A stretch of DNA of 64,000 nucleotides from Bacillus subtilis (GTDB taxonomy: Bacteria; Pseudomonadota; Alphaproteobacteria; Rhizobiales; Rhizobiaceae). Under the pieces are notes generated by a model that saw nothing but the letters and a program-made list of their open reading frames with translations, was not told the origin of the DNA and did not search any database. The stretch covers positions 558,001 through 622,000 of the forward strand of contig JAHREI010000002.1 of assembly GCA_021733665.1 (NCBI GenBank), written 5' to 3'. Positions 63,937 through 64,000 of this stretch are shown piece by piece; position 1 is the first letter of the stretch; every line of letters starts with the position of its first letter. The position numbers and the translations under genes are program-made.

Positions 63937-64000
63937 ATGCCTAATCATGTCATCAATGAAGTGATTTTACACGGTACAAAGCTAAAGGATGTGCAAAAGC
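63937..64000 (+). CDS. Api92/YubB-like (DUF1281-like) protein, start only
   Basis: The frame begins MPNHVINEVILHGTKLKDVQ behind an AAAGGAGGG site and runs off the window end. The MPNHV-N-----G beginning is typical of Api92-like/DUF1281 proteins of phages and plasmids. Only 21 codons are visible, so the call is tentative. Confidence 0.6.
   Translation, partial: MPNHVINEVILHGTKLKDVQK

Noticed and set aside
31713-64000. CRISPR array, retron or diversity-generating retroelement in the prophage
   Set aside because: No regular spaced repeats, reverse transcriptase motif or template/variable repeat pair was seen.

Overview
The window comes from an alphaproteobacterium of the order Hyphomicrobiales, most likely Brucellaceae (Brucella/Ochrobactrum/Pseudochrobactrum-like). 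The evidence is the chromosomal order ubiH-like, hspQ, thrS, yidD, IscU-like, folE, hisI, an Omp25/31-type porin, and phage genes of the rhizobial style (DUF2312/GapR, DUF982, a CII-like regulator). The genus is inference; no rRNA gene is present.

Layout. (1) 1-8081 is ordinary core chromosome: ubiquinone hydroxylase end, HspQ, ThrS, YidD, an Fe-S scaffold-like protein, folE behind an apparent THF-II riboswitch, hisI, a porin, a patatin-like phospholipase and tRNA-Leu(GAG). (2) 8082-31712 is an AT-rich island. It holds a classical autotransporter and surface-glycan genes: DUF707, GT25, GT32 and GT-A enzymes, two near-identical UDP-galactopyranose mutases (glf), a three-domain glycosyltransferase, a HAD-type protein and a polysaccharide pyruvyl transferase-like protein. 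The likely product is a galactofuranose-containing surface glycan. Between them lie wrecks of an older prophage: a Y-family polymerase fragment beside the tRNA, a decayed moron cassette, and an integrase fragment bordered by a dead IS3-family element. (3) 31713-64000 is a lambda-like siphoprophage that runs past the right edge; its integrase is not in the window.

The prophage late genes lie on the minus strand in nearly lambda order: terminase small and large, gpW, portal, S49 protease, a scaffold-position protein, decoration, major capsid, FI- and FII-position proteins, U, V, G/GT with a canonical -1 slippery heptamer, tape measure, tail tip, J, accessory tail proteins, and a lysis cassette (endolysin, nested spanins, holin-like). 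A gpZ-like gene is displaced upstream of the terminase. Plus-strand cargo genes interrupt the late genes at 42.2-44.1 kb and again at 56.5-59.1 kb.

The control region (59.3-64 kb) contains a CI/LexA-type S24 repressor flanked by four copies of one 16-bp near-palindrome that overlap promoters. It also has a Cro-position protein, a tR1-like hairpin terminator, a CII-like regulator, a phage GapR, a free-standing DnaA domain IV, a replication protein whose gene carries iterons next to an AT-rich stretch, and a NusG-family protein at the head of the late genes. Together these suggest a lambda-style switch in which a NusG paralogue, rather than N or Q, could carry out processive antitermination of a very long late operon.
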